Below, piece by piece: positions 1 to 8,474 of a DNA stretch of 64,000 nucleotides. Source of the DNA: Lentibacillus daqui (GTDB taxonomy: Bacteria > Bacillota > Bacilli > Bacillales > Amphibacillaceae); contig NZ_CP114176.1 of the NCBI RefSeq assembly GCF_027186265.1, positions 3,038,001 through 3,102,000 of the forward strand, in the 5' to 3' direction. A program made the position numbers and the translations under genes. Under the pieces are notes generated by a model. That model was given only the letters and a program-made list of their open reading frames with translations. It made no database searches and had not been told where the DNA came from. Numbering within the stretch: position 1 is the first letter of the stretch; each line of letters opens with the position of its first letter.

Positions 1-959
1 CCGTTTGGCCACCTCGTGATGATGTTTTGGCAGCGGCTGCATGTGCACACGATTTAATGTGTTATACCGATCATTTTCCGTTGGTTTCTGATTCATCAGC
101 CATGGAATCATCACATCTAGCAAAATGGCGTTAGAGGCCCTACTGATTTCAATTCGTTTCCAAAAATCAGTAGGACTGAATTTATCCCAAAGGGCAACCG
201 TACAACCAAGAAAAGCGCCCCTAGCGACTAATGCAAACGCCCCGCCTACGTGGTACATGGGCAAATCATTATAAATGACGTCTTCCTGTTTATTAAAAAC
301 CCGGAACATATACGTATACCCATGGATCCAACGATATGATTGCACCACACCTTTCGCAGGCCCGGTTGTCCCAGATGTATAAATGATGTTTGCCGTATCA
401 TCGTAACTGATTTCTATATCGGGGTTATCCAAATTTTCTTTTAGAAACTCTGTAAAAGAAATGGCGGAAAAAGTTCTATCTAGTTCTACATTGGCCAGAT
501 CCTCCTTATAGTCATGATCATTTACCTTTGGATCATGAAGAATCACTGGTAGTGGCGATAATTCCGATACTATTTCGTTAAGCAGCGGTACCATTTGTCT
601 TTCTGAAATTAACATTTTTGGTTTAGTATCATGAAGCTGATGGGATAACAGCTTTCCTTTATAGTTGAAATTAATTGGACAGTAAACAGCACCTGCTTTC
701 CAGATCCCAAACATTGCAATCGTTGTGATCAATGGGTTTTTTAAAAATAAACTAATTCGATCACCCTTTTGGATTCCTTATCAATAAGCTGATTCGCGAA
801 ACTATTAGCCAGTTGATTAAACCGTTTATAAGTGATTGATTTGTTCGCTTCTCCATAAAAAATAAACGTTTTATCCCCTATTTCACTTGCCCATTGCTCC
901 AATTTCTTGGGTACCAGTTCCTCATTCGTTCCTAGTGTTTCGTGAAAATGCATCACCAT
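1..959 (-). pseudogene. ATP-dependent acyl-CoA ligase (AMP-binding), N-terminal part, frameshifted
   Basis: This is the N-terminal part of a class I adenylate-forming enzyme, which activates a carboxylic acid with ATP and joins it to CoA. The gene runs off the window edge at base 1. The phosphate-binding motif YTSGTTGPAKG is visible near 385-350. The reading frame is broken near base 776: the frame from the start ends in ...DKESKRVIELVYF, while adding one base there restores DKGIQKGDRISLF and a continuous ligase sequence to the window edge. The ATG at 959 follows AAAGGGG and is preferred to the ATG at 980. The start lies 33 bases behind the carboxyltransferase stop, so the two probably form one operon acting on an acyl-CoA. 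It resembles CaiC-type ligases, but the substrate cannot be read from the sequence. The frameshift could be a sequencing error. Confidence 0.75.
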
Positions 960-992
960 TATTTTCTTTTCCCCTTTCATTCCATTATCCGG

Positions 993-2546
993 CTACGGAC
1001 GCATCGTGTGGCTGGATGTCCCTAAATGCTGCGGCAAAATCGCATATGCATCATCAATCCACTCGCATAACAGTGGTCTTGTATCGCGTGGGTCAATTAT
1101 TTCTTCTATACCAAACGCTTCAGCCGTTCGTAATGGCGACCGAACTCCTTCCATTCGGGTTGTTAATTCATCGAGTAATGCTTGTGGGTTTTCACTAGCC
1201 TCTAATTCCCGGCGATATGCAACCTGGATTCCTCCTTCAACTGGCAGAGATCCCCAGTCCCCGGACGGCCATGCATAACGCAGATGCAACCCATGTCCAT
1301 TAATCATCCCGGCACCACCGACGCCAAAAACCCTCCGAAGAATAATTTCAATCATGGGTACGGTTGCCTGATAGATAGCCGCAATCGCACGGACACCTTT
1401 GCGAATTGTCCCTTTCTTTTCTGCTTGCATTCCAATTACAAGTCCTGGCTGATCAACGAAATTAACGATGGGGAGATGAAAGGTTTCACACAGATCCACA
1501 AATCGTTCAATCTTCTCACTGCTCTCTACTGTGAGACCACCACCACCGACAAATGGATCATTAGCCAAAAATCCGACCGGGTGACCATCCAGACGTGCAA
1601 ATCCGGTGACTGTACCTCCACCGTAATAGCGTCCCATTTCAAAAATGGTGCCCTGATCAAAAATCATTTCCAGTATTGGACGAATTTTATAGGGTCTTCG
1701 CCGGTTTTTCGGAATGACCGAAATGAGTGCTTCTTCTTTACGGTTACGATCATCAGTAGCGTTTGTAGTCGGCGGAAGTTGCCATACATTACTGGGAAGA
1801 TAGGATAAGAATTTCCGGATATGTGCAAAGGCTTCCTCCTCAGACTTGACAACATTATCAATTGCCCCACTTGAACGATGAACCTGGGCACCACCAAGTT
1901 CTTCTTTGGTTACATGCTGACCAACGCCATGATTAACAATCTGTGGTCCAGCCACAAACAACTGAGAAATTTCTTCAACCATGATCGAAAAATGGGAAGC
2001 TGCGACCCGCGCTGCACCTAATCCAGCAACAGAACCCAAACAAGCAGCAACAACCGGGACCCTTCCCATATTCTTCACTACATAGTCCCATGCTGGATTA
2101 ACCGGCACATAGGTTCGTTCCTCCGTATCGAGAAACTTGACACTGCCACCACCGCCTGTCCCATCTACAAGCCGGACAATCGGTAACTGCAAATCATGCG
2201 CCATCTGTTCCGAATAAATTTGTTTCCCAATAATGGCCCCATCCGCTGCACCACCACGAACGGTAAAATCATCTGCACCAATAACTACTTTTCTATCCTC
2301 TATTTTTCCAGTGCCAAGCAAAAAATTGGCTGGTTTAAAGTCCACTGGTTTCCCATCTTTATAAGTTGTCTTACCTGCAATAGTACCCTTCTCATGAAAA
2401 CTTCCATCGTCAAGCAAACGGTCAATCCGCTCACGTGCCGTCAATTTTCCTCGTGAACGATGCTTTTCCACATTTTCTCTTCCACCCATTTCATAGGCTA
2501 ACTGCTCTTTTTCCCGTAGCTCGTCTATTTCTGGTTGCCATGACAT
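993..2546 (-). CDS. Acyl-CoA carboxylase carboxyltransferase subunit (propionyl/methylcrotonyl-CoA type)
   Basis: This 517-residue protein belongs to the carboxyltransferase family of biotin-dependent acyl-CoA carboxylases and of methylmalonyl-CoA decarboxylase alpha subunits. It moves a carboxyl group between biotin and an acyl-CoA in the cytosol. The N-terminal KLTARERIDRLLDDGSF is typical of the family. The first carboxyltransferase half contains LVDGTGGGGSVK and GSVAGLGAARVAAS, and the second half contains FLANDPFVGGGGLTVESSEK and FVDQPGLVIG. Length is normal. The ATG at 2546 lies eight bases after GGAGGG; the ATG at 2552 is too close to it. No biotin carboxylase or biotin carrier protein is visible nearby, so its partners must lie outside the window if it works as a carboxylase. 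An acyl-CoA ligase follows directly. The exact substrate is not determined. Confidence 0.85.
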   Translation of the reverse strand: MSWQPEIDELREKEQLAYEMGGRENVEKHRSRGKLTARERIDRLLDDGSFHEKGTIAGKTTYKDGKPVDFKPANFLLGTGKIEDRKVVIGADDFTVRGGAADGAIIGKQIYSEQMAHDLQLPIVRLVDGTGGGGSVKFLDTEERTYVPVNPAWDYVVKNMGRVPVVAACLGSVAGLGAARVAASHFSIMVEEISQLFVAGPQIVNHGVGQHVTKEELGGAQVHRSSGAIDNVVKSEEEAFAHIRKFLSYLPSNVWQLPPTTNATDDRNRKEEALISVIPKNRRRPYKIRPILEMIFDQGTIFEMGRYYGGGTVTGFARLDGHPVGFLANDPFVGGGGLTVESSEKIERFVDLCETFHLPIVNFVDQPGLVIGMQAEKKGTIRKGVRAIAAIYQATVPMIEIILRRVFGVGGAGMINGHGLHLRYAWPSGDWGSLPVEGGIQVAYRRELEASENPQALLDELTTRMEGVRSPLRTAEAFGIEEIIDPRDTRPLLCEWIDDAYAILPQHLGTSSHTMRP

Positions 2547-2763
2547 TTTCATAACCCTCCATGTGTACGTTTACTTACCAAGTGGATAGTATTTTTTGTA
2601 GTTTTATATATATGCAATAAATGGAATAGAAATGACTGGAACGTTAGGGAGGGGTTTCAAAACAGTTTAATCTAAATTATTTAAAATTAATTACTTTTTA
2701 GCAGGATTCTCGCATTTTATGTCGAACCTTGTAAGTAGAAATAAAATGAGGAGGATCGCTAAC

Positions 2764-3390
2764 ATGTATACCATCGATGAAGCATCCAACATACTTGGTG
2801 TTCATCCCACCACATTAAGAAGGTGGGAAAAAGAGGGGAAGATAACATCGTCTCGAACAACTGGTGGCCATAGAAGATATGCTGTAGAAGACCTTAGTGC
2901 TATCAAGCATGATTTGAAACCACTTCAAGACAAAATTGTTATTGGGTATTGCCGTGTCTCATCATCGGACCAAAAGGAAGAGTTAAAAAGGCAGGTCCAT
3001 ACCGTTTCGCAGTATTGTTCGGCAAATGGATATCAGTTTCGTATTATAAAAGATCTGGGAAGTGGTTTGAATTACAATAAGAAGGGGTTAAAAGAATTAA
3101 TCCGGCTGGTGCAAAGCAATCAGGTGGAGAAAGTTGTCGTCAACTATAAAGATAGGTTACTACGTTTTGGGTATGAATTGTTGGAACAAATATGTGCCTT
3201 CCATCATGTGAAAATTGAAATCGTCAACCATACAGAGGATAAAACATATGAGCAGGAGTTAGTCGAGGATATGCTTTCCATTATTACTGTCTTCAGCAGC
3301 CGCTTGTATGGAAACAGAAGTCACAAGCGAAAGAAACTGCAACAAGCGGTGAAACAGGTCATTGAGGACAACGGCCATGCTTACGTATAA
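2764..3390 (+). CDS. tnpA: IS607-family transposase TnpA (serine recombinase)
   Basis: A 208-residue serine recombinase that excises and inserts the element. Residues 1-50 form a MerR-like DNA-binding domain (TIDEASNILGVHPTTLRRWEKEG, then TTGGHRRY). The resolvase catalytic domain follows, with the IGYCRVSSSDQK motif that carries the nucleophilic serine and the KDRLLRFGYELLE segment. The ATG at 2764 is chosen because GAGGAGG lies nine bases upstream; an ATG at 2719 has no such site. The C-terminus overlaps tnpB by 14 bases, suggesting translational coupling. The protein looks intact. Confidence 0.88.
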   Translation: MYTIDEASNILGVHPTTLRRWEKEGKITSSRTTGGHRRYAVEDLSAIKHDLKPLQDKIVIGYCRVSSSDQKEELKRQVHTVSQYCSANGYQFRIIKDLGSGLNYNKKGLKELIRLVQSNQVEKVVVNYKDRLLRFGYELLEQICAFHHVKIEIVNHTEDKTYEQELVEDMLSIITVFSSRLYGNRSHKRKKLQQAVKQVIEDNGHAYV

Positions 3391-4720
3391 TAAAAAGGTA
3401 CGATTGATGGTTACAAAAGAAAACAAGCAGTTACTCGATTCTCAATCCAGAATGTGCAACTGGCTGTACAATCAATTGCTGGACGCGGTGGAGGAAGATT
3501 ATCGCAATGGAAACAAGAAAAAACTGCTTTCCGGTAGAAACCTGAGGAATGAAGTACCGAAAATAAAAGGGGAAAACCCATTTTTGTTTAAAGTCCATTC
3601 CTCCCCATTGAAAAATACGGCATTACGGTTAAAAGATGCCTATGAACGATTTTTTGATCCAAAATTAATGAATGAGAAACCAAAATATCGTTCATGGAAA
3701 AAGAAGTGGTTTTCGCTATATTATGATGAACCAAAAAAAGGGTTTAAATTATTGGACGCCAATCAATTTTCCTTAAGTTTTGGCAAGTTAACAGATGAAG
3801 AACATAAGGAATTAAAGAAAAAAGATAAAAAGGCTAAGAAGACCATCAAAATCAAAGTTGGACTTGTGGAAGCGGTAGAACTAAGCAAAACGGAGAGAAT
3901 CAAAACCCTTCGCATTACAAAGGATCTGGATTCGTATTATGCCATTTTTACAATAGAAGATGCCAAGGAAATCACCAAAATAGAGGAACAATCGTTTATT
4001 GTATTTGATCCCAACCATAAGAATTTGGCAGTAGGATTAGGTAGTGATGGAAAATCATATGAATTGAAATCGATGAATGCACTGTTGAAGTATTGGGATA
4101 AACGAATCGATGAAATCAAATCAAAACGGGACAAATGTGAAAAATTTAATAAGCTGGTATGCACCCCAAACGTCACCTATTTTGAGCCAAGCAAACGTTG
4201 GAAAAGACTTAATCATGTCTTGGAAAAAGCGCAATTAAAACGTCGAGAACAAATGAAGACGCTGTTATTTAGCTATGCGCATTATTTTTCCAAGCGTTTC
4301 GATGCGATCTACATTGGTGATTATACTCCGACTCCCGATGTGGCAAAGTACGGGACGATGAGAAGGGCCATGTTAAATCAAACACCAGTCGGTAAATTCA
4401 GGAGTATTTTGAACTGGGTGCAGGCAAAAAGCGGTAAATATTATCAAAAGATCGATGAACGTGACACAACCAAAACCTGTTGTGTCTGTGGTCATCACGA
4501 GAAAAAGGACCCATCCATTCGCAGCTTTACATGTGTAAACTACGGTACAACGCTTTCGAGAGATATCAACAGTACAGTTAATATCGGAAAGAAAGCCAAA
4601 AAGCGATTGCCTCGCGCAGGCTACATAGGTGTGGAATCCCCTATGTATACAGTTTGGTGGGATTTTAAACAGGCAAAGATTGCTTGTGGTTTGACCCCAT
4701 CTGCTGGCCTCGGGAAGTAA
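3377..4720 (+). CDS. tnpB: TnpB, IS607-associated RNA-guided nuclease (possibly impaired)
   Basis: A 447-residue TnpB/OrfB protein. TnpB proteins are RuvC-like nucleases guided by an RNA from the transposon end and help keep the element in the genome. The RuvC-I aspartate is in VFDPNHKNLAVG and the RuvC-III aspartate in SRDINSTVNIGKKA. The RuvC-II segment reads IYIGDYTPTP instead of the common IEDL form. The same change may exist in a natural subfamily, so it is not proof of inactivity. The zinc ribbon begins with CCVC, but its second half reads CVNY where CxxC is expected, a one-base TGC-to-TAC change. ATG at 3377 follows GAGG by nine bases; a TTG at 3362 is an alternative. Confidence 0.82.
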   Translation: MLTYNKKVRLMVTKENKQLLDSQSRMCNWLYNQLLDAVEEDYRNGNKKKLLSGRNLRNEVPKIKGENPFLFKVHSSPLKNTALRLKDAYERFFDPKLMNEKPKYRSWKKKWFSLYYDEPKKGFKLLDANQFSLSFGKLTDEEHKELKKKDKKAKKTIKIKVGLVEAVELSKTERIKTLRITKDLDSYYAIFTIEDAKEITKIEEQSFIVFDPNHKNLAVGLGSDGKSYELKSMNALLKYWDKRIDEIKSKRDKCEKFNKLVCTPNVTYFEPSKRWKRLNHVLEKAQLKRREQMKTLLFSYAHYFSKRFDAIYIGDYTPTPDVAKYGTMRRAMLNQTPVGKFRSILNWVQAKSGKYYQKIDERDTTKTCCVCGHHEKKDPSIRSFTCVNYGTTLSRDINSTVNIGKKAKKRLPRAGYIGVESPMYTVWWDFKQAKIACGLTPSAGLGK

Positions 4721-4740
4721 ATCCGGGGGTTGAAACAAAC
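4600..4740 (+). ncRNA. Candidate guide (omega) RNA region at the tnpB 3' end
   Basis: In characterised TnpB systems the guide RNA scaffold overlaps the end of tnpB and runs to the transposon right end. The tail of this gene and the bases just after its stop, including CCTCGGGAAGTAAATCCGGG, can form short hairpins. This is placement by analogy; no boundary or guide sequence can be read without comparing other copies of the element. Confidence 0.25.
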
Positions 4741-4824
4741 ATTCTTCTTGGTAACAGAGAAGAGGTCTTTGATTAATTTTAGGCTTAATTTCGGTTAGGT
4801 TTAAATAAACAAAGGAGTGCGGTA

Positions 4825-4995
4825 ATGGTCCCAATCTATCTGGGTAAAGAAAAAATAGATTGTAATGAGGTGCTGACCCACATCCCGCATTTCAAAGTTG
4901 GGAAATCCACCGTAAAATTTAAAAACGGGATAGAAACATTAACTGCTTCCATCCCGTTTAAACTTATTCTTTATCGATACATTTACTTCCTATGA
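4825..4995 (+). CDS. Small ORF of 56 residues, no recognised family
   Basis: The frame from ATG 4825 is preceded by AAAGGAG at a spacing of seven bases, which is better than expected by chance. The product starts MVPIYLGKEKIDCNEVLT and ends in an aromatic-rich tail. I do not recognise it. It runs through the hairpin that looks like the terminator of the converging gamma-glutamyltransferase gene, which argues against a conserved coding role. It may be a scrap of a gene split by the IS607 element. Confidence 0.2.
   Translation: MVPIYLGKEKIDCNEVLTHIPHFKVGKSTVKFKNGIETLTASIPFKLILYRYIYFL
4921..4960 (-). terminator. Terminator of the gamma-glutamyltransferase gene
   Basis: On the minus strand AAACGGGATGGAAGC pairs with GTTTCTATCCCGTTT and is followed by a T-run. 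It lies about 90 bases past the stop of the gene at 5050. A closely similar hairpin occurs at 21218-21258. Confidence 0.75.
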
Positions 4996-5049
4996 AATAC
5001 ATTTATTACTGATCTTTTTATTCCAACCAAGTTCGTCTGTTTCATACAT

Positions 5050-7089
5050 TCAACTTTCCTCCCAATCCTCCAGCAAAGAATCGGCATTTGATTTCAATAC
5101 CTCATAAGCCTGATCAGAAATTAGTTTTTGTCGTTTTTGTCGTTCCATGAGTTGCTTCAATCCTCGCATATGTTTCACAGCCTTGTCCGTTTTTCCCGTA
5201 TCTTTGTAATGGGCAACAGCTGTCAAATGAGTTTTTAGTAATCTGGCTGCATCAGCATCTTTGATATCATTAAATCGCGCATACTGATCTACCAGTTCTT
5301 TCATATAAGGAAGGCTTGGTGACGACAAACCAATTGCCATGCCCTCCCTGGTGGAATCAGCAGCACCAACATATACTCCTTTTTCGTCATCAAACATCAT
5401 GCTATTGACATTTCCGATTTCCTTTGGTTTTGTTTCCCAAGTATGCCCCATCTGTTCAAGCTGACCTCTTACGTTGTCCGGAACACCATTCTCCCAGCGG
5501 ATGGTCGGATAGCTGCTGCTAAAGATGCGTGGCTCTTCAATCGCATCTTTCAAATCCATATTGTAACCAATGGTATTTACAATGGTTTGCATGACCGAGG
5601 CGATAATTGTTGTCCCACCTGGTGATCCTACCGTCATGAATGGCTTGTTATCCTTTAAAATAATCGTTGGCGTCATGCTGCTTAACGGCCGCTTATTTGG
5701 CTGAACCTCGTTTGCTCCACCAGGAATCGCATCAAAATCAGTTAATTCGTTATTTAACATGACACCATAGCCCGGGACCATAATCCCTGATCCAAATAAC
5801 TGCTCATTAGTCGTGGTATAAGAAACAAGGTTCCCCCATTTGTCAGCAACAGTGAAATGCGTGGTTTCCCCATTTATTTTATCATCGATTTGCTTAACGA
5901 CTTGCCCTGGATCGTCTTTCTGAAAATCCCATGGGTCACCGGGCTGAACGTCTTGATTTGCATGATCAGGGTCAATTAAATCAACACGTTGCTTTATATA
6001 GTCTGGATGAAGTAATCCATCTTTTGGAACATCGATATATTCCGGATCACCCATGTAAGCCCCGCGGTCAGCATAAGCAAGATGCAATGCTTCGGTCATC
6101 AAATGATATTTTTCCGGAGAACGCACATCATGTTGCGTGAGATCCATCTTTTCAAACATCTTGAGCAACTGTAACATAGTTAATCCACCAGAACTCGGCG
6201 GAGGCATCGATGCTATATCGTACCCCTGGTAATCTCCCCAAGCAGGCGCATCTTCGGTCACATTGTAACGCTTTAGATCAGCGGTAGCCATACTGCCGTC
6301 AAAATCCTGAACAACATCAGCAAGCGCTAAACTAATTTCGCCATCATAGAATACGTCTGTACCTTGATCGGCAATGAGTTTAAATGTTTTCGCGAGATCT
6401 TTCTGGACAAGAAGATCACCTTCCTTTAGTGGCTCTCCGTTTGGAAGAAACACATCTTTGGCAGCAGTCCGCGATAGTTTCTCTGTGTTTCCTGCAATCG
6501 CATCGGCCAGAACCCAATTGACTTCTACTCCATCCTCAGCCATGTTGATTGCAGGCTGAATCAGTTCATCCATTGGCATCGTTCCCCATTTGAACAGTGC
6601 AGTTTCCAGTCCTTTCAATGTTCCAGGCACTCCAACCGATCGCCCGCTTTCCACCCGATCCGGAAACGGCATGACCGTACCATCACTTGTCATAAACATA
6701 TCCGGTGTTGCACCAGCTGGGGCACGCTCTCTGCTATTGATAACAGATATATCTTCTGTTTTTGCATCGTAGTACATCATAAATCCGCCGCCACCAATTC
6801 CAGACATCATCGGCTCCACAACATTCAGTGCATATTGAATTGCAACAGCCGCATCTACTGCATTGCCGCCACGTCTTAGTACATCAGCTCCAACCTTTGA
6901 GGCTAACGGATGTGCGGTGACAACCATCCCTTGGTCGCCTTCAGCCAATTGCTCCGCTTTTATCCCAGGGTTTTCCGGTTCATGTTCAGTATCATTTGCG
7001 TACACGGTTCCGCCTTGTACAATTAAACTAGAAAAGAGAAGTAATAATCCCATGAAAATGGATAACAGCTTTTTGTTGCGATGTATCAT
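5050..7089 (-). CDS. ggt: Secreted gamma-glutamyltransferase with C-terminal FIMAH domain
   Basis: A 679-residue N-terminal nucleophile hydrolase that removes or transfers gamma-glutamyl groups from glutathione or poly-gamma-glutamate outside the cell. Residues 1-31 form a signal peptide (basic start, LLSIFMGLLLLFSSLIV, likely cut near VYA-ND). The substrate-binding arginine lies in NSRERAPAGA (near residue 120). The self-cleavage threonine is the first T of TTHF (about T409), and PLSSMTPTI carries the oxyanion serines. The last ~75 residues, after the normal end of the family, form a FIMAH four-helix module (LLKTHLTAVAHYKDTG, then ISDQAYEVL). That module is common on secreted Bacillaceae hydrolases but makes this protein about 90 residues longer than usual. 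ATG follows GGAGGG. It is a single gene with its own terminator. Confidence 0.93.
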   Translation of the reverse strand: MIHRNKKLLSIFMGLLLLFSSLIVQGGTVYANDTEHEPENPGIKAEQLAEGDQGMVVTAHPLASKVGADVLRRGGNAVDAAVAIQYALNVVEPMMSGIGGGGFMMYYDAKTEDISVINSRERAPAGATPDMFMTSDGTVMPFPDRVESGRSVGVPGTLKGLETALFKWGTMPMDELIQPAINMAEDGVEVNWVLADAIAGNTEKLSRTAAKDVFLPNGEPLKEGDLLVQKDLAKTFKLIADQGTDVFYDGEISLALADVVQDFDGSMATADLKRYNVTEDAPAWGDYQGYDIASMPPPSSGGLTMLQLLKMFEKMDLTQHDVRSPEKYHLMTEALHLAYADRGAYMGDPEYIDVPKDGLLHPDYIKQRVDLIDPDHANQDVQPGDPWDFQKDDPGQVVKQIDDKINGETTHFTVADKWGNLVSYTTTNEQLFGSGIMVPGYGVMLNNELTDFDAIPGGANEVQPNKRPLSSMTPTIILKDNKPFMTVGSPGGTTIIASVMQTIVNTIGYNMDLKDAIEEPRIFSSSYPTIRWENGVPDNVRGQLEQMGHTWETKPKEIGNVNSMMFDDEKGVYVGAADSTREGMAIGLSSPSLPYMKELVDQYARFNDIKDADAARLLKTHLTAVAHYKDTGKTDKAVKHMRGLKQLMERQKRQKLISDQAYEVLKSNADSLLEDWEES

Positions 7090-7801
7090 GTTTTATCCCT
7101 CCATACTGTTTGGTATAACCTTTAAAAACGTACAGTTGATTAAGTTCTTACATCTTTCTTCTTACACTTACGCAAAATCTTCCGTTACCAGTTCCTATTT
7201 CATTCCCTCCTTCTTGTTCCTTTCACCATGGATTGACTATGAGTTTAGGACGAGCAAGCAAACCGCTAAAAAAGTGTGTCTACTAATCTTAAGTGAATAT
7301 ATGTGAAAGTTGATTGATTCGGTTTGATCATATGCATGTGAATGGCGATCGAATCCGACTTTAAGTTGATCGTATATCCATGAAAGTCGATCTTATGCAC
7401 ATAAAAATGGATCGAACCAAGCGCAAAACCGATTGCACGCAAGGAAATGAAAGCATTATACAAGTCTGCGTTTAAGTCTTCACATCTTCCATCACCTGTA
7501 TCAATCCATAGATTCAGTAAATTCACTATATTATAATTGATTCCCATGAAAAATATTGTCATTTCCTGTAGTTTTAATTTGAATTCTGTGAATTGATAAA
7601 TATGTACTAGACACAATAAGCGAAAAATTAGGTATTTAGTTGATGACATTAAAAAGAGTAAGGATAAAGTCATATAGAGAGGCCACAAACTAGGAATTAT
7701 CGAAAATCTAAAGGGAGAAGGAGCAAACGGAAGAGGACTGTCCCCATCCTGCGACAGCTTACCTTCCACTCTTTTTTAAAAAAATGCTTTACCACAGCCA
7801 A
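7090..7801. other. 712-base intergenic region without a convincing gene
   Basis: Open frames here, including a 167-codon minus-strand frame at 7266-7769, lack ribosome binding sites and have no protein-like composition or family resemblance. The stretch holds the phased GATC repeat at 7326-7451 and, at 7733-7772, a segment with GGACTGTCCCC and a Pu-rich tract beside the racemase gene end. It separates the ggt transcript from the racemase/permease transcript. Confidence 0.6.
7326..7451. repeat. Six-unit, 21-bp phased GATC tandem repeat
   Basis: GATC begins at 7326, 7347, 7368, 7389 and 7410, with GATT at 7431: exactly 21 bp apart with no insertions or deletions. Units are diverged outside the GATC but share the pattern GATCnnAnnCAnnnnAAnnn (for example GATCTTATGCACATAAAAAT). 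The spacing is two helical turns, so each GATC faces the same side of the DNA. No coding frame runs through it with a start signal. Its function is unknown. Confidence 0.75.
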
Positions 7802-8473
7802 CTAATCCAACGCCCCCACCACGTAATTGCTCAACGTTACAATATCAAATACCGGCAGATCTGTTACTTCTTTTATAAAACGTTTATACGGAGGCATATT
7901 CGTACATTCCAAAACAATGGCTTTTACATCTGGATGATTGTCTAACAGTCTGGTAACGGCTTGCTTCATCTCGACCGAAACCTTCTTCATATCCAAAGCA
8001 TGTGTCTCATCAACAATGGCTGTTGTGAAAGCTGGCATGTCATCCATTCCCTCGATGGCAACAGGTGTCTGATGTGCCATTACACTTTGCAAATGGTTTA
8101 CTGTCAGACTTTTTCTCCTTGCTGTAAGTACACCAACTTTTCCGCCTGATAACATATGTACGAGGGGAATTTGCATTAAACTGGAAGAATAAAACGGGAC
8201 GTGCAATTGACTTTGGATTTCCTGCTGAAAAAGGGCAAGGAAGCCACAACTGGTTGTAATTGCCTTTACCCCTTTATTCTGTAAATGCATTGCCGATTGA
8301 ATGAACGATCCAATTAATATGGAATCACTCATTTTCACAGCCCGTTTTACTGTCGCTTTTTCCACCGTCTGGTATGCCACAGGATACGGAAATGTTTCTG
8401 GGTTTCCAATATCACCCTTTGGTCGGTAAAAACCTGTATCAAGCATCAAAATCCCTAATTTTTTCATATTCAT
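7802..8473 (-). CDS. Aspartate/glutamate racemase-family protein
   Basis: A 223-residue protein of the Asp/Glu/hydantoin racemase fold. The two catalytic cysteines of the family are visible in TTSCGFLALF and LECTNMPPY, so a two-base racemase or related isomerase/decarboxylase activity is likely. The N-terminus KKLGILMLDTGFYRPKGDIGNPETFPYPV is typical of the uncharacterised branch rather than of MurI. Its start is one base after the stop of the TRAP-type permease gene, so the two are co-transcribed and translationally coupled. The permease may import the substrate, plausibly an amino or hydroxy acid. The precise substrate is not determined. Confidence 0.82.
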   Translation of the reverse strand: MNMKKLGILMLDTGFYRPKGDIGNPETFPYPVAYQTVEKATVKRAVKMSDSILIGSFIQSAMHLQNKGVKAITTSCGFLALFQQEIQSQLHVPFYSSSLMQIPLVHMLSGGKVGVLTARRKSLTVNHLQSVMAHQTPVAIEGMDDMPAFTTAIVDETHALDMKKVSVEMKQAVTRLLDNHPDVKAIVLECTNMPPYKRFIKEVTDLPVFDIVTLSNYVVGALD

Positions 8474-8474
8474 G

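Larger units (their letters stand above)
2700..4810 (+). mobile_element. IS607-type transposon (serine recombinase + TnpB)
   Basis: The two genes tnpA (serine recombinase) and tnpB overlap by 14 bases, the usual IS607 arrangement. They are on the plus strand between minus-strand genes and interrupt the local direction of transcription. IS607 elements have no terminal inverted repeats and make no target duplication, so the ends given here are approximate. They cover the noncoding stretch just upstream of tnpA and the likely guide-RNA end downstream of tnpB. The TnpB copy shows zinc-ribbon damage, so the element may be only partly functional. Confidence 0.7.

Noticed and set aside
887..1808. 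Plus-strand ORFs over the carboxyltransferase gene
   Set aside because: They are antisense shadows of a clear protein family match on the minus strand.
3377..4720. TnpB read as a TldR-type repressor
   Set aside because: It still sits with a serine recombinase in an IS607 layout and retains the RuvC-I and RuvC-III aspartates. Only a zinc-ribbon cysteine is clearly lost.
7326..7451. CRISPR array
   Set aside because: Units are 21 bp without spacers, and conservation is limited to GATC. No cas genes are present.
7266..7769. 167-codon minus-strand ORF
   Set aside because: It runs through the GATC repeat, has no ribosome binding site and an irregular, non-family composition. Treated as chance.
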